This document shows positions 9,631 to 21,727 of a DNA stretch of 43,539 nucleotides, one piece after another. The position numbers and the translations under genes are program-made. The stretch is taken from NCBI GenBank assembly GCA_012512925.1, contig JAAZDE010000054.1, positions 1 through 43,539 of the forward strand, written 5' to 3'. Source of the DNA: Desulfuromonadaceae bacterium. Lineage in GTDB: Bacteria; Desulfobacterota; Desulfuromonadia; Desulfuromonadales; JAAYDE01. The notes under the pieces are model-generated. The model made no database searches. It was given only the letters and a program-made list of their open reading frames with translations, and had not been told where the DNA came from. The first letter of the stretch is position 1. The number at the start of each line of letters is the position of its first letter.

Positions 9631-9903
9631 TCAGCTAACCGCATCCTTGAGCACCTTCCCAGCCTTGAACTTGGGAACCCTGGATGCCTGAATCTGGATT
9701 TTTTCCCCTGTCTGGGGATTTTTGCCGGTGCGGGCAGCCCTTTCACTGACACTGAAGGTACCGAAACCGACCAATGCGACTTTGTCACCATCTGCCAAAG
9801 CCTTGGTGATGGAATCGATAACAGCCTTAAGCGCTTTTTCAGCATCTGCCTTGGTCAACTCGGCCTTCTCTGCAATTGCGTTTACCAGCTCGACTTTCGT
9901 CAC
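9631..9903 (-). CDS. hup: HU family DNA-binding protein
   Basis: [25 protein letters not shown]...[24 protein letters not shown] start with SD GGGAGGTGAG. Confidence 0.96.
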   Translation of the reverse strand: MTKVELVNAIAEKAELTKADAEKALKAVIDSITKALADGDKVALVGFGTFSVSERAARTGKNPQTGEKIQIQASRVPKFKAGKVLKDAVS

Positions 9904-9948
9904 GGCTCACCTCCCGGAATGACAGGCCCAGATCAAGAGAATGCGAAC

Positions 9949-9977
9949 TTTATACAGAATCGAAAAAAAAGTGTCAA
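9949..9977 (-). promoter_or_regulatory. Sigma70-type promoter of hup
   Basis: Minus strand TTGACA - 17 nt - TATAAA, 46 nt upstream of the hup start. Confidence 0.8.
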
Positions 9978-10006
9978 GGAGTTATTTCAGTATTCTTGGG
10001 CGCTTC

Positions 10007-12394
10007 CTAATGTGATACGGCGTCTTCCGCGTATCTGTTCAACGGGTTTTCCTCATTCTTCCGCCCCCTCGATTTGGCCAGGGAACATTCCAGAACCTCG
10101 TCCATATGGGCAACCGGAATGATCTCCAGAGAATCGCGCACGATGGCGGGTATTTCCTCCAGGTTCTTCTCGTTTTCCCGGGGGATCAGCACCCTCTTGA
10201 GACCGGCTCTCCTGGCCGCCAGCAGTTTCTCCTTCAGGCCGCCGATTTCCAGAACACGCCCCCGCAAAGTGATCTCCCCGGTCATGGCCAGATCGCGATC
10301 CACCTGCTTTCCGGTCAAAGCCGAGGCCAGGGCGGTAGCCATGGTAATGCCGGCGGAGGGACCGTCCTTGGGGATGGCCCCTTCCGGAACATGAATATGA
10401 ATATCGACGCTCTGGTAAAATTCCTTCTCCAGGCCAAGTTCCGACCAGCGGGAGCGGACATAGCTGAGTGCCGCCTGGGCCGACTCTTTCATGACCTCCC
10501 CCAGTTTGCCGGTCACCGTCAGTTTCCCCTGCCCGGGAAGAACGGAAACCTCCACCGTCAGCAACTCTCCCCCGAACTCCGTCCAGGCCAGACCATTGAC
10601 GGCGCCGACCAGATCTTCGACCTCCTTAACCCCGAAGCGATATTTGGGAACCCCCAAAAACCGCCGGATATCGTCGGCCTCCAGAATGGTTTTTTCGATC
10701 AGTTTGCCTTTTTTGACCAGATCACGAGCCACCTTCCGGAATACATTGGAAATCTCCCTTTCGAGATGGCGAACCCCAGCCTCCTGGGTGTAGTGACGGA
10801 TGATCTCGAACAGGGCACTGTCGGAAAACACCACCATCTCCTTACGGATACCATGGGCCTCGGCCTGTTTGGAGATCAGATAGCGCCTGGCGATATTGAG
10901 CTTCTCTTCCTCCGTATACCCCTCGAGGCGGATGACCTCCATGCGATCCTGGAGGGGACGAGGAACATTGTGCAGGGAATTGGCGGTGGCGATGAAGAAC
11001 ACATCCGACAGGTCGTAATCCACCTCCACGAAATGGTCGCCGAAGTTGCAGTTCTGCTCGGGATCGAGGACCTCGAGCAGAGCGGAGGAGGGATCTCCCC
11101 GGAAATCGGCATTCATCTTGTCCACTTCGTCCAGGAGAAAGACCGGATTACGAACCCCGGCCTTGCGCATCCCCTGAATGATCTTGCCCGGCATGGACCC
11201 GATGTAGGTGCGCCGATGACCGCGGATCTCCGCCTCGTCGCGAACCCCGCCAAGGGACATGCGAACAAACTTCCGACCCAGCGCCCGGGCGATGGAGCGC
11301 CCCAGCGAGGTCTTTCCGACCCCGGGAGGACCGACCAGGCAGAGAATCGGCCCCTTGATCTTTTTGGCCAGGGCCCTGACCGCCAGGTATTCGAGGATCC
11401 TCTCCTTGACCTTCTCCAGCCCGTAATGGTCCTCTTCCAGTACCGCCTCGGCCTTTTCCAGATCCAACGCGTCACGGGTCTTCTCCCGCCAGGGAAGGGA
11501 AACTAGGCAATCGATGTAATTACGGACAACGGCGGCTTCCGCCGACATGGGCGACATCATCTTGAGTTTGCGAAACTCACTCAAAGCCTTATCGGTCGCC
11601 TCCTGGGACATTTTCTTGTCAACGATCTGTTTTTCTAATTCCAGGAATTCCTTCTTGAATTCGTCTTTCTCTCCCAACTCGCTCTGGATGGCCCGCATCT
11701 GTTCGTTGAGATAGTATTCCTTCTGGCTTTTTTCAACCTGGTTTTTGACCCGGTTGCGGATTTTCTTTTCGAGTTGCAGAATTTCCATCTCCCGTTCGAG
11801 CAGCAGCAGCAATTTTTCCAGGCGCTCGGAGGCATTGAGACTCTCCAGGATCTCCTGTTTTTCTGATACCTTGACGGTGAGATGGGAAATTACCGTATCG
11901 GCGAAGCGGGAGGGATCGGCCGTGCTCTGAACGGCGGCGACCACCTCCGCGGGAATTTTTTTACTCAACCGCACATAACCCTCAAAGGTGGCTCCCACCG
12001 TCCGCATCAGCGCTTCGGTTTCCGTGCCGCCCGATTCCACTTCCGGGTATGAGACGATATCGGCGAAGAGGCAGTTCTCCTCGCGGATGAACTCTTCGAT
12101 CCGGCCGCGGAATTTTCCTTCCAGCAGAATCTTGAATGTCCCATCGGGCAACTTGATCATCTGCATGATCTCCCCGAGGGTGCCGAAAGAGTAGACATCC
12201 TCCGCTTCGGGATCGTCCACCCGGGAATCCTTCTGGGCGACAAGAAAAATCATCTTGTCCTTGGCTACCGCTTCTTCCAGGGCGCAAATGGAACGGGGCC
12301 TGCCAACGAACAGGGGTATGGCCATGTGAGGGAAAACGATGACATCCCGCAACGGCAACAGAGGGTAGCGTTCGACCATCAGATCGTTATCCAA
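10007..12394 (-). CDS. lon: ATP-dependent protease Lon
   Basis: Lon N-domain ([23 protein letters not shown]), [15 protein letters not shown], catalytic PKDGPSAG motif. Confidence 0.98.
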   Translation of the reverse strand: MDNDLMVERYPLLPLRDVIVFPHMAIPLFVGRPRSICALEEAVAKDKMIFLVAQKDSRVDDPEAEDVYSFGTLGEIMQMIKLPDGTFKILLEGKFRGRIEEFIREENCLFADIVSYPEVESGGTETEALMRTVGATFEGYVRLSKKIPAEVVAAVQSTADPSRFADTVISHLTVKVSEKQEILESLNASERLEKLLLLLEREMEILQLEKKIRNRVKNQVEKSQKEYYLNEQMRAIQSELGEKDEFKKEFLELEKQIVDKKMSQEATDKALSEFRKLKMMSPMSAEAAVVRNYIDCLVSLPWREKTRDALDLEKAEAVLEEDHYGLEKVKERILEYLAVRALAKKIKGPILCLVGPPGVGKTSLGRSIARALGRKFVRMSLGGVRDEAEIRGHRRTYIGSMPGKIIQGMRKAGVRNPVFLLDEVDKMNADFRGDPSSALLEVLDPEQNCNFGDHFVEVDYDLSDVFFIATANSLHNVPRPLQDRMEVIRLEGYTEEEKLNIARRYLISKQAEAHGIRKEMVVFSDSALFEIIRHYTQEAGVRHLEREISNVFRKVARDLVKKGKLIEKTILEADDIRRFLGVPKYRFGVKEVEDLVGAVNGLAWTEFGGELLTVEVSVLPGQGKLTVTGKLGEVMKESAQAALSYVRSRWSELGLEKEFYQSVDIHIHVPEGAIPKDGPSAGITMATALASALTGKQVDRDLAMTGEITLRGRVLEIGGLKEKLLAARRAGLKRVLIPRENEKNLEEIPAIVRDSLEIIPVAHMDEVLECSLAKSRGRKNEENPLNRYAEDAVSH

Positions 12395-12441
12395 AGGCTC
12401 TTACTCTCCAAAAACAGAAGATTTGGGTCCAGGCCGTGATA

Positions 12442-13698
12442 TCAGGCCGATTCGGCGGCGCACTCATATACGATGATGGGGCTGGCACCCTTGAGAATGA
12501 CATCCTCGTTGAGGACGACCTCTTTGACCCGGTCCTGGGAAGGGATTTCATACATGATATCGAGCATGGCGTTTTCAAGGATGGAACGCAGACCGCGGGC
12601 CCCGGTTTTCCTCTTCATCGCCTCTTTGGCCACCGCCACCAGAGCGCCATCGGTGAATTTGAGCTCCACCTTTTCCAGTTCGAACAGCTTCTGGTACTGT
12701 TTGATCAGGGCATTCTTGGGTTCCTTGAGGATTTCGATGAGGGCTTCCTCGGTCAGTTCCTCCAGGGTCGCGATCACCGGCACGCGGCCGACGAATTCGG
12801 GAATCATCCCATATTTCAGAAGGTCGGCGGGACCCACCTGGGCAAGGATATTCCCCAGATTTTCGTTCTTCCCTTTGATGTCGGCACCAAACCCCATGTT
12901 TTTGGAGCTGATCCTCTTCAGGATGATATCCCTGAGGCCGCTGAAGGCGCCGCCGCAGATGAAAAGGATGTTGGTGGTGTCCACCTTGAGGAATTCCTGC
13001 TGGGGATGCTTGCGCCCGCCCTTGGGGGGAACGCTGGCCATGGTTCCCTCGATGATCTTGAGCAGGGCCTGCTGCACCCCCTCCCCGGAGACATCGCGGG
13101 TGATGGAAGGGGAATCGGTCTTGCGGGCGATCTTGTCGATCTCATCGATATAGATGATCCCCTTTTGAGCCTTCTCGAGATCGTAATCGGCGGATTGAAG
13201 GAGGTTTAAAATGATGTTCTCGACATCCTCTCCCACATACCCCGCCTCGGTCAGATTGGTGGCGTCGGCGATGGCGAAGGGAACATCGAGCACCTTGGCC
13301 AGGGTCTGGGCCAACAGGGTTTTACCGCTGCCGGTAGGTCCCAGCAGAAGAATGTTGCTCTTTTGAATTTCAATGTCGTTCTTGTCCTTCTTCCGCTCCG
13401 AAAACTCCACCCGCTTGTAATGGTTGTAAACGGCAACGGCCAGAATCTTCTTGGCCCGCTCCTGACCGACGACATAATCGTCGAGGGTCTCCCTGATTTC
13501 ACAGGGGCGGGGAAGTCGTCCCTGATTGCCTGCGGTATCTTCGATCTTGGCCTCTTCAGCAATGATATCCTTACACAGGTCGATGCACTCATCGCAGATA
13601 TAGACCGCAGGACCGGCGATCAGTTTTTTGACCTCTTCCTGGCTCTTCCCGCAGAAAGAGCAGGTCAATTGCCCAGGATGGCCATCTTTTCGATCCAT
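12442..13698 (-). CDS. clpX: ATP-dependent Clp protease ATP-binding subunit ClpX
   Basis: Zinc-binding [45 protein letters not shown]. Confidence 0.98.
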   Translation of the reverse strand: MDRKDGHPGQLTCSFCGKSQEEVKKLIAGPAVYICDECIDLCKDIIAEEAKIEDTAGNQGRLPRPCEIRETLDDYVVGQERAKKILAVAVYNHYKRVEFSERKKDKNDIEIQKSNILLLGPTGSGKTLLAQTLAKVLDVPFAIADATNLTEAGYVGEDVENIILNLLQSADYDLEKAQKGIIYIDEIDKIARKTDSPSITRDVSGEGVQQALLKIIEGTMASVPPKGGRKHPQQEFLKVDTTNILFICGGAFSGLRDIILKRISSKNMGFGADIKGKNENLGNILAQVGPADLLKYGMIPEFVGRVPVIATLEELTEEALIEILKEPKNALIKQYQKLFELEKVELKFTDGALVAVAKEAMKRKTGARGLRSILENAMLDIMYEIPSQDRVKEVVLNEDVILKGASPIIVYECAAESA

Positions 13699-13719
13699 GC
13701 AAGCACCTCCATGAAAGGG

Positions 13720-14304
13720 TTAGGCTTTTCTTTTCACCATGTCATCAACGATACCATAGCTTTTCGCTTCGGCGCCACCCATGAAAAAATCCCTGTCGGT
13801 ATCGGCCGAAATTCGCTCTATCGGCTGGCCGGTATGGTGGGCGAGGATCTGGTTCAGCTTCTCCCGCAGCTTGAGAATTTCCTCAGCGTGGATCTTGATG
13901 TCGCTGGCCTGGCCCTGGAAGCCTCCAAGGGGCTGGTGGATCATGATCCGCGAGTTGGGCAGGGCGAACCTCTTTCCCTTGGTGCCGGCAGCCAGAAGAA
14001 GAGCCGCCATGGATGCGGCCTGACCGACGCAGATCGTCGAAACGGGTGCTTTAAGATACTGGATGGTGTCGTAGATCGCCATCCCCGAGGTGACCACCCC
14101 GCCGGGAGAGTTGATATAAATGAAGATATCCTTGTCCGGGTCCTCGGATTCCAAAAAAAGCAGCTGGGCCACAATCAGATTGGCCGAGTGGTCCTCGATC
14201 ATTCCCGTCAGGAAAATGATCCGGTCCTTAAGCAGACGGGAGTAGATATCAAATGCCCGTTCGCCACGGCCTGTTTCCTCTACCACCATAGGTACAAGGT
14301 TCAT
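13720..14304 (-). CDS. clpP: ATP-dependent Clp protease proteolytic subunit ClpP
   Basis: [32 protein letters not shown]..., [14 protein letters not shown] active-site Ser, MIHQPLGG; start at 14304 chosen over track start 14367. Confidence 0.98.
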   Translation of the reverse strand: MNLVPMVVEETGRGERAFDIYSRLLKDRIIFLTGMIEDHSANLIVAQLLFLESEDPDKDIFIYINSPGGVVTSGMAIYDTIQYLKAPVSTICVGQAASMAALLLAAGTKGKRFALPNSRIMIHQPLGGFQGQASDIKIHAEEILKLREKLNQILAHHTGQPIERISADTDRDFFMGGAEAKSYGIVDDMVKRKA

Positions 14305-14326
14305 TCGTTTTTCCCTCGCTCTTTGA

Positions 14327-15631
14327 TTATTCGTTTGCCAGATCGGCCTTGTCCACTTCCTCGACATTGGCCCTCGACAGAATGAAATCGACCACCTTCT
14401 CCTCGAGGATCATGGTATTGAGGCCTTTCCGATGTTCGTCTTTCTCATAATATTCCTTGACCTTGTCGAGGGGCGCGTTGGCCTCTTCGGCAATCCTGCG
14501 AATCCGTTCCTCTTTCTCCTCGGCCGTCGGGCCGATATTTTCCTGGGTGGTGACCGCTTCCAGAATCAACGCCGCCTGCACTTGACGGACCGCCTTGGGG
14601 CGATTCTTTTCCCGGAACTCCTCGATGGTCATGCCGATCTTCTCAAGGGACAGGCCTTGTTCCTTAAGACGCTTCAGGAAATTGTCGAACAGGGCCTTGA
14701 GCTGTTCCTCGACCAGAACCTCGGGAACCTCGATGGGGTTCTTTTCGATCAGGGCGGTGACGATTCTCTCCTTCAGATCGTCCATAACACGCTTTTCTTC
14801 GTGCTCCCGGTACATGGTGGTGATCTTTTCCCGGAACTCGGCAAAGGTCTCCATGCCGAACTTTTTGGCAAATTCGTCATCGAGAAGGGGCAGCACCTTT
14901 TCCTTGATCGATTTCAGGCGAACCTTGAATTGGGCTTTCTGTCCAGCCAGTTCCTGGCTGACATATCCTTCAGGGAAAGCCACCTCGATTTCCTTCTCCT
15001 CCCCTTTTCTCATTCCAACCACCTGGTCCTCAAAACCGGGAATGAGGCTATGGCTGCCCAGTTCAATCTGATAATCCTCCGCCTTGCCATGGGGAATCGG
15101 CTCTCCGTCGCGGAAACCCTCGAAATCGAGGACCACCTGATCACCCTCCTCGGCGACTTCCCGTTCCGACTCCCTGCTCTCGGCCTTGTCCTTGCGAATC
15201 TCCTCCAACTGCTCGGAAACGAGCTGGTCGCTGAACTGAAATTTTTCTTTTTTGAGGTTCAGGCCAGTGTAGCCCACGGCTTCGATCTCAGGTTTGATTT
15301 CCACCTCGAGGGCAAAGGTAAACGGTTTACCCCGTTCCAAATCCCCCATATCCTTGATAACCGGCTCGCCTACGGCCGTGAAATCCTGGTTCAGCAAAGC
15401 ACGGACATAATTCTGGTTGACCAGTTCCCGCGTCGCCTCCTCGGTCATCTGTCCGACATAGACCTTTTCCAGCACTGCCTTCGGCACCTTGCCGGGGCGA
15501 AATCCTTTGAGATTGGCCTTTTTCCCTATTTTCTTATAGGCGGCATCAATAACCCGATCCACCCTCTCGGTCTCTATCTCCAGGGTGAGCTTCTTCTTGG
15601 TCGTACCGATGTCTTCTACCTTGACTTCCAT
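14327..15631 (-). CDS. tig: Trigger factor
   Basis: [15 protein letters not shown], PPIase domain, conserved tig-clpP-clpX-lon order. Confidence 0.97.
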   Translation of the reverse strand: MEVKVEDIGTTKKKLTLEIETERVDRVIDAAYKKIGKKANLKGFRPGKVPKAVLEKVYVGQMTEEATRELVNQNYVRALLNQDFTAVGEPVIKDMGDLERGKPFTFALEVEIKPEIEAVGYTGLNLKKEKFQFSDQLVSEQLEEIRKDKAESRESEREVAEEGDQVVLDFEGFRDGEPIPHGKAEDYQIELGSHSLIPGFEDQVVGMRKGEEKEIEVAFPEGYVSQELAGQKAQFKVRLKSIKEKVLPLLDDEFAKKFGMETFAEFREKITTMYREHEEKRVMDDLKERIVTALIEKNPIEVPEVLVEEQLKALFDNFLKRLKEQGLSLEKIGMTIEEFREKNRPKAVRQVQAALILEAVTTQENIGPTAEEKEERIRRIAEEANAPLDKVKEYYEKDEHRKGLNTMILEEKVVDFILSRANVEEVDKADLANE

Positions 15632-15750
15632 CTTCCCACAAACCTTTCCATAAGGATATGAGCGGCCCAGGGCACCGCGCCCACAAGCCGCCGGGCAAAA
15701 ACCCTTTCGTTAGAATTTAACCTGACGATTTATGCTGAATGATATGGATC

Positions 15751-15833
15751 TGGTGCGAGAGGGGGGAGTCGAACCCCCACGGTTGCCCGCTGGATCCTAA
15801 GTCCAGTGCGTCTGCCAGTTCCGCCACTCTCGC
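15751..15833 (-). tRNA. tRNA-Leu (UAG)
   Basis: GCGAGAGTGGCGGAACTGGCAGACGCACTGGACTTAGGATCCAG... long variable arm, TTCGACTCCCCCTCTCGCACCA. Confidence 0.95.
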
Positions 15834-15999
15834 TTGAAATCAGCGGGCGTCAAAGATTGGAAAGACACGCCCCTTCGCCCCAACAAGGCTCAGCGCCATG
15901 AGAGAGTTCTTAAATTATCAAAAACTAAAAACCCCACCTTTCTACCCTCACAGTGAAAACCTGTTGGAGGAGGAAAAGGAAGGGCGGGGTGTTTTAAGT

Positions 16000-16075
16000 T
16001 GGGGTGAGTGAAGGGGATCGAACCCTCGACAACTGGAGCCACAATCCAGTGCTCTACCATCTGAGCTACACCCAC
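16000..16075 (-). tRNA. tRNA-His (GUG)
   Basis: GTGGGTGTAGCTCAGATGGTAGAGCACTGGATTGTGGCTCCAG...GGTTCGATCC...CCA; encoded G at -1. Confidence 0.95.
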
Positions 16076-16230
16076 CGGAATTTGCGGCCATATTAGCCAG
16101 TTGCCCCGTTCATTGTCAACGGGAAAGTGGTTTGATGCCTCGGAATGGGGCAAGGCCTCTGCTGCCGATCAGATGAAATCAACCACAACGGCAGATATCC
16201 TCTCTCCCCTTTTCCCCTGAAAGGGCATTC

Positions 16231-16259
16231 TTTGGTTGTGTGTCAAAAGAGTATATAAT
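16231..16259 (+). promoter_or_regulatory. Putative sigma70 promoter for the AsmA-family gene
   Basis: TTTGGT - 17 nt - TATAAT about 70 nt upstream of ATG 16328. Confidence 0.5.
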
Positions 16260-16327
16260 TACCAATGTATTTACATGACCAGGAAACCTCGTTGAGGGTT
16301 TCCCGACCCTGGAAGGAGGATCAGCCC

Positions 16328-18334
16328 ATGAACCGCTCCAAGAAATGGCTTCTGGGTGCCGCCCTGCTGGCCCTTCTGGCCATAGCCGCCCTGGCGATCA
16401 TCCCCGGCTTCATAGATCTCAACCGCTACCGGCCGCAGATCGAAAAACAGCTTTCCGCTCTGACCGGACGACCCGTAACCTTGGGTGGAGAGATCGACCT
16501 TTCTCTTTTTCCGTGGGCCGGCTTTTCCCTCAGTGATCTGCACATCGGCAATCCAGCCGGTTTTTCGGAAAAGGATTTTGTCTCGGCCAAAACCTTTGAG
16601 GTGCGGGTCAAACTTTGGCCGCTTCTTTCCAAAAACATCGAAATGAAGCGCTTCGTCGTCGATTCCCCGCGCATCGTGCTGATCAAAAACAGCAAGGGGG
16701 TAGGCAACTGGGAGAATCCGGGCATGATCTCCGCGCCCGCAGCCCCCACGACCGACGGGAAAATGGAGGCGCCCTCGTCCTTGGGCGGGCTGCCCATCCA
16801 ATCGCTGGCGGTGGGGGAATTCGCCATCCGCAACGGCTCCCTGCTGTGGCGGGACGAAAAGAGCGGCGCCCGCAATGAGATCGCCAGTCTGATGGTGGAA
16901 ATGAAGGATGTTTCCTTCGATCGGCCGATCCAGCTCGACCTCTCCGCCCTGGTCGACGGCCGGACCGTAACCGTCAAGGGGGATATGGGACCTGTCGGCA
17001 GGGAAATCGGCGCCAAACCGCTGCCCTTCGATTTCGCGGTGACCGCGGCGAAAGACATCAGCCTGAGGCTGAAGGGCGTGTTGAGCGATCCCCTCAACCG
17101 GCCGAAATTCGATTTCGCCTTCCGCCTCGAACCCTTTTCGCCGCGCCAGGCGATGCAGGCCTTCGGCCGTGAATTCCCCTTGCAGACCGTTGATTCCTCG
17201 GTCTTTTCCCGTTTTTCCGCCAAAGCCGTCGTGAAGGGGACCCCTGATGAGGTGACCCTCTCCGATGGCGTTCTGGAACTGGATGACTCCAGAATGGCCT
17301 TCTCACTTCAGGCCCGGGAATTCGACAAACCAAATTTCACCTTTCAGGCTAATATCGACCGACTGGATGCCGACCGCTACCTGCCCCCCGCCGTCGAAGA
17401 AACGACCACCAAAGGTAGCGGCGGTCAAGCCGCCGCCAAGGGAACTCCAAAAACCGATTACACCCCGTTGCGAAGTCCCGTCCTCGACGGCACTTTGGAT
17501 ATCGGTGAACTGAAGATCAACAACGCCAGGACCCAGGACCTTCATGTGAAGGTGACGGCCCGGAACGGACGCTATGACCTGAACCCGCTGACGCTCAAAC
17601 TCTATGGCGGAAGCGCCGAAGGAAGTGCCGGGTTCGATGTCCGTGGCGCCGTTCCCAAATCGTCGGTCAAACTCCGTGTTCGGGAAATTCAGGCCGAGCC
17701 GCTGCTGGTCGATGTCCTGGACAAGGATAACCTGGCAGGAGCCCTCCAGGCGGATGCAGACCTGACCATGCGGGGAGACGATGCGGCAACGATCAAGCAG
17801 ACTCTGAACGGGCAGGGAAACCTCAATTTCAGGAACGGCGCCATCAAGGGGATAGATCTCGCCGCCATGGTCCGCAACGTCAAGACCGCTTTCGGCCTCA
17901 TGGGGGCAACCGGCGGCCCCAGGCCCAGCACCGATTTTTCCGCCCTGAAGATACCCTTCTCACTCACCAACGGCCGCTTTGATACCACCGACGCCAGTCT
18001 GGCCTCTCCCCTGTTGCGGGTCAAAGCGGCCGGAATGGCCGATCTGGTCAGGGAAACCATCAACTTCCGGGTCGAACCTACCGTAGTGGCAACCATCAAG
18101 GGCCAAGATGACACCAAGGAGCGATCGGGCATCATGGTCCCCGTCCTGGTTACCGGCACCTTCTCTAAACCGATCTTCAGACCCGATCTGGAAGGGCAGG
18201 TCAAGGAACGCCTTCAGGAAGCGCTGACCGACCCCGAGAAATTCAAGGAATCCCTGAAACAGGACAAGGAGTCGCTCAAATCTCTCGAGCAACAGGGGAA
18301 GGAACTCCTGAGAGGATTGAGATTCGGCCGCTAA
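16328..18334 (+). CDS. AsmA family protein
   Basis: MNRSKKWLLGAALLALLAIAALAIIPGFIDLNRYRPQIEKQLSALTGRPVTLGGEIDLSLFPWAGFSLSDLHIGNPAGF; AsmA signature. Start revised from 16265. Confidence 0.92.
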   Translation: MNRSKKWLLGAALLALLAIAALAIIPGFIDLNRYRPQIEKQLSALTGRPVTLGGEIDLSLFPWAGFSLSDLHIGNPAGFSEKDFVSAKTFEVRVKLWPLLSKNIEMKRFVVDSPRIVLIKNSKGVGNWENPGMISAPAAPTTDGKMEAPSSLGGLPIQSLAVGEFAIRNGSLLWRDEKSGARNEIASLMVEMKDVSFDRPIQLDLSALVDGRTVTVKGDMGPVGREIGAKPLPFDFAVTAAKDISLRLKGVLSDPLNRPKFDFAFRLEPFSPRQAMQAFGREFPLQTVDSSVFSRFSAKAVVKGTPDEVTLSDGVLELDDSRMAFSLQAREFDKPNFTFQANIDRLDADRYLPPAVEETTTKGSGGQAAAKGTPKTDYTPLRSPVLDGTLDIGELKINNARTQDLHVKVTARNGRYDLNPLTLKLYGGSAEGSAGFDVRGAVPKSSVKLRVREIQAEPLLVDVLDKDNLAGALQADADLTMRGDDAATIKQTLNGQGNLNFRNGAIKGIDLAAMVRNVKTAFGLMGATGGPRPSTDFSALKIPFSLTNGRFDTTDASLASPLLRVKAAGMADLVRETINFRVEPTVVATIKGQDDTKERSGIMVPVLVTGTFSKPIFRPDLEGQVKERLQEALTDPEKFKESLKQDKESLKSLEQQGKELLRGLRFGR

Positions 18335-18367
18335 AAAGCTCCGTTGAAAAAAAAGAGGGGGAAATCT

Positions 18368-19708
18368 TTAAAAATACCAGGAGAGCCAGCAGAAGACGCT
18401 GGGAGCCGGGCGCTGGGTGAGGCCGGCGCCGGCGGTCTCGAAGCCACCATATTCGGTTTCCGGGCCGCCGCAATAGAAGTTGCCGCCGACGGTGAGACGC
18501 AGATTTTGGCCAACATCCCAGAGCAGGCGGGGCTGGAGAATGCCGGAGGGATCTTCCAGGTTGCTGATTATTGTGAGATAGAGGTTGACCAGAGGATGCA
18601 GTTCCACCTGCAGTATGGCGCCCAAATAAAAACGCCCCAGAACGAAAAGTTCGCCTCGGTCGAGGCGCTCCGCTATCCTCTCCTGCCGGAGACTGTTTGC
18701 GTAGTCGTCCCTGCCCAGGCCGTTGTAGTGAAATTCCAGCAGGCCATACCAGTTCTTCCCGAGCCAGACCCATGAGGTGTCGATGTTGGCCACTGCCGAA
18801 AGGTAATCGCTCTCCTCCTCCGAATCGGGGAGGGTCCAGGTGAAATCCAGACGCCAGGCGGCGTTGGCCAGATAGCCGACGGTCCCCCAGCCCACCACGG
18901 AGTCACCGTAATGACGCGCCGCCATAAGGTCGGTTTCCACAGTTCCCGTGGCGAAATGGACCTTGGCGGCGAACGAGGATTGATTGGCCGCCACCTTGCC
19001 GCTCTCCGGATGACGTCGCGGCACCATGACCAGCTGCAGGTCGCCTCCCCTTCCCCAAGGGTTCTGGAAAAAGGCCATGTCATCCCCGATCTTGTAGTCC
19101 CGTTCGATGTCGGTAGGGGCGAAGGGGTTGAGGAGATCCATCGGATTAAAGAGAAAACCGTGGCCCCAGGTGACCGCCTGGCGGCCGAGTCGCAACATTC
19201 TTCCCCGGTCCTTCCAGGTCAAGGCAAGACGATCGAGACGGTGGTAAAGAATCCCATCTTCGCCTTCATCAATCACTTTGGTGAGATCGAAGAGGCGGCG
19301 GCGATCACTGATGGGACGCAGCCCGAAGCCGGCTTCCCCGCCCGGCCACGGGTAAAGGCGGGCCAGTTTGCGGCCGTCGCGCCAGGTCCCCCCCGTCAGT
19401 CCGACCAGTTCATAATGAATCTCCAAATCGATAGGGTCGGCAAAGGACACCTCCCCCTTGAGGCGGGCATTGAAGCCGGCGTCCGCGTTGGGAGAGGTTC
19501 CCACCGGGGTGAAAAGCGAATCCCCGGGAGGATCGGAAACCGATCCCTTGAGTTTGACTTCCCCTCCAAAAAAAGTGGAAAGACCGGCAGGATTGGAAAC
19601 CTTGGAAAGATCGTCACAGCGGCCGGACCAGGGGAGAAGAAAAACCAGAGAGAGCGACAGAAGGGCCAGGTGGATAAAGATTTTGCCCAGACGGCGGAAT
19701 GGAGTCAT
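18368..19708 (-). CDS. Putative outer-membrane beta-barrel protein associated with a Lol-like ABC exporter
   Basis: Signal peptide (MTPFRRLGKIFIHLALLSLSLVFLLPWSGRCDD), alternating amphipathic strands, C-terminal aromatic residue (CWLSWYF). Confidence 0.6.
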   Translation of the reverse strand: MTPFRRLGKIFIHLALLSLSLVFLLPWSGRCDDLSKVSNPAGLSTFFGGEVKLKGSVSDPPGDSLFTPVGTSPNADAGFNARLKGEVSFADPIDLEIHYELVGLTGGTWRDGRKLARLYPWPGGEAGFGLRPISDRRRLFDLTKVIDEGEDGILYHRLDRLALTWKDRGRMLRLGRQAVTWGHGFLFNPMDLLNPFAPTDIERDYKIGDDMAFFQNPWGRGGDLQLVMVPRRHPESGKVAANQSSFAAKVHFATGTVETDLMAARHYGDSVVGWGTVGYLANAAWRLDFTWTLPDSEEESDYLSAVANIDTSWVWLGKNWYGLLEFHYNGLGRDDYANSLRQERIAERLDRGELFVLGRFYLGAILQVELHPLVNLYLTIISNLEDPSGILQPRLLWDVGQNLRLTVGGNFYCGGPETEYGGFETAGAGLTQRPAPSVFCWLSWYF

Positions 19709-19760
19709 GACCAAAATTGCCTTTTTCCCGCCTTCTTTGGAACCTTTCTGAAAGGAGGAT

Positions 19761-20471
19761 TCATTTTCCCTCTTTCTGCCGGTCCTCGACGATCCGGCCA
19801 TCGTGCAGCAGGATCAGCCGCCGGGCATAATCCATCACCATGGCGTCATGGGTGGAGAAGATGAAAGTCACCCGCTTTTTTTCGTTCATCTCCTTCATCA
19901 TCTCCAGCAAACCTTGGCCGGTTGTCGAATCGAGATTGGCGGTCGGCTCGTCGGCCAGCACGATGGCGGGATCGGAAACAATGGCGCGGGCCACGGCAAC
20001 GCGCTGCTGCTGGCCGCCGGAGAGTTCCGCCGGGCGCCGGTCGTAGAGTCCTTCCAAACCGACATCATCGAGAATCGCCCGCGCCCTTTGGCGCCGCTCG
20101 CCCGCTTCCACCCCCTGCAGCAGCAGGATGAATTCGACATTTTCAGTGGCGGAAAGCACCGGAATCAGGTTGAACGCCTGGAAAACGAAACCGATCTGGC
20201 GAAGACGCAGTTCCGCCAGTCGGGACTGATCCATGTCATTGATCAGTTGATCCTGGAGGTGGATCTCCCCCTCGTCGGGACGATCGAGCCCTCCGATCAG
20301 ATTGAGCAGGGTGGTCTTCCCCGACCCGGAGGGACCGGCCAAAGCCACGAACTCCCCCTTGCCGATGGCGAGATCGATGCCGTCCAGAGCGACGACATCC
20401 ATCTTCCCCTGCCGGTAAATCTTGCGCAACCCACGGCACAGCACCATCTTCATTCCCGACCTCATTCCCAA
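19761..20471 (-). CDS. ABC transporter ATP-binding protein (LolD/MacB family)
   Basis: [58 protein letters not shown]. Confidence 0.93.
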   Translation of the reverse strand: MGMRSGMKMVLCRGLRKIYRQGKMDVVALDGIDLAIGKGEFVALAGPSGSGKTTLLNLIGGLDRPDEGEIHLQDQLINDMDQSRLAELRLRQIGFVFQAFNLIPVLSATENVEFILLLQGVEAGERRQRARAILDDVGLEGLYDRRPAELSGGQQQRVAVARAIVSDPAIVLADEPTANLDSTTGQGLLEMMKEMNEKKRVTFIFSTHDAMVMDYARRLILLHDGRIVEDRQKEGK

Positions 20472-20483
20472 AAGGGCAATTAT

Positions 20484-21707
20484 TCACCCGCCGGCCAGAG
20501 CCTTCGCCGGCGTCACTTTTCCCGCCTTCACCGCCGGATAGACGCTGACCAACAAACCGAGCAGAAAAACCACCAGATTGGCGGTCAGCGCATCCCTGGG
20601 CAGAAGCACCGGAAAGATCATCCGCGTCATGCCGACATACTCCATTCCCTCCGCCACCGCCGACAGGTCGATTCCTGTCCGGGCCAGCCCCCAGTAACTC
20701 AGCAAACCAAGGGAACTGCCGACGATCTGGCCGATCAGCAGCAACAGAAGGGATTCCACCAGCACCTGACGGACGATCCAGCCGGGCTTCATTCCCAACG
20801 CCTTGAGCAGGCCGAACTCGCGGAGACGTTCCAGCACCGCCATCAGAAAGGTGTTGACGATGCCGAAACCCATGGCGACAAAGATCACCAGGAACCAGAT
20901 GAAGATGATGCCGTCATAAAGCTCCAGCACGCCGCTGATCATGGCCAGCAGTTGCCGCCAGGTACTGATTTCCAAATCTGTCCCGGCGAAGGTGTCCCGG
21001 AGCCTGGCGGCCGCAGCTTCGGAGATTCCCTCGGCGGGGAAAAGAAGGGAAATTTCCGAGATGCCCCGGCCCAGGCGGAGCATCCCGGCGGCAGCGGGTA
21101 GGGTGACAAAGACAAACTCCTTTTCCGTGGCCTCCAGTTCGGCGCGATAGATGCCGCTGATGCGATAGGCCCGCGAGGCGATCTCCTGATTGGTGTCCTG
21201 GGACATCAGCACCAGTTTTTTGCCCAGGCCGGTGTCGAATTGATCCGCCAGGGCTTTGCCGATGAGAATACTTCTCTCATCTTCCGGCTTCAGATATTCA
21301 CCTTCGGCCACTGCCGTACCGATGAAGGAGACCCCTTTTTCGGCAAGGGGATCGATCCCCACCAGGTTGACTCCGGCGGTGTGGCGGGCGTTGCCGGCGA
21401 TGGCCGGGACGCGGATGCGCGGCGCCCACCTGGTTCCCGCCGGAAGCAGGCCCGGAAAACGTTCTGTCACCTTCTGGGGGTCAAGGATGCTGTTTTCCAC
21501 CACCGGATCGGCGCGATACCCCAGACGATGGATCTGCACATGGCCGGTCAGGGTGGCAATGCCGTGGCGTACCATCTGGGCGGAGATGCCGCGCATCAGT
21601 GTACCGATGACGATCATCGCCCAAATCCCGATCACCACGGCAGTCAGCAGGATCAGGGTCCGCTTTGGGTTGCGCCACAAATTGCGCCACGCCAGCTGAA
21701 AAAACAT
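20484..21707 (-). CDS. ABC transporter permease (FtsX/LolC-E type)
   Basis: MFFQLAWRNLWRNPKRTLILLTAVVIGIWAM; FtsX-type TM region. Confidence 0.9.
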   Translation of the reverse strand: MFFQLAWRNLWRNPKRTLILLTAVVIGIWAMIVIGTLMRGISAQMVRHGIATLTGHVQIHRLGYRADPVVENSILDPQKVTERFPGLLPAGTRWAPRIRVPAIAGNARHTAGVNLVGIDPLAEKGVSFIGTAVAEGEYLKPEDERSILIGKALADQFDTGLGKKLVLMSQDTNQEIASRAYRISGIYRAELEATEKEFVFVTLPAAAGMLRLGRGISEISLLFPAEGISEAAAARLRDTFAGTDLEISTWRQLLAMISGVLELYDGIIFIWFLVIFVAMGFGIVNTFLMAVLERLREFGLLKALGMKPGWIVRQVLVESLLLLLIGQIVGSSLGLLSYWGLARTGIDLSAVAEGMEYVGMTRMIFPVLLPRDALTANLVVFLLGLLVSVYPAVKAGKVTPAKALAGG

Positions 21708-21727
21708 TCTCTAACACCCTTGCCGAT

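Noticed and set aside
9341-9691. Plus ORF with RDRTCDPRLVRPMLSQLSYSP and GLTGLEPATSGVTGRRCNRLYY
   Set aside because: Antisense translation of tRNA-Val and tRNA-Asp; a typical tRNA-shadow false ORF
15890-16153. Minus ORF containing GVAQMVEHWIVAPVVEGSIPFTHP
   Set aside because: This is the conceptual translation of tRNA-His and flanks, a well-known spurious ORF type
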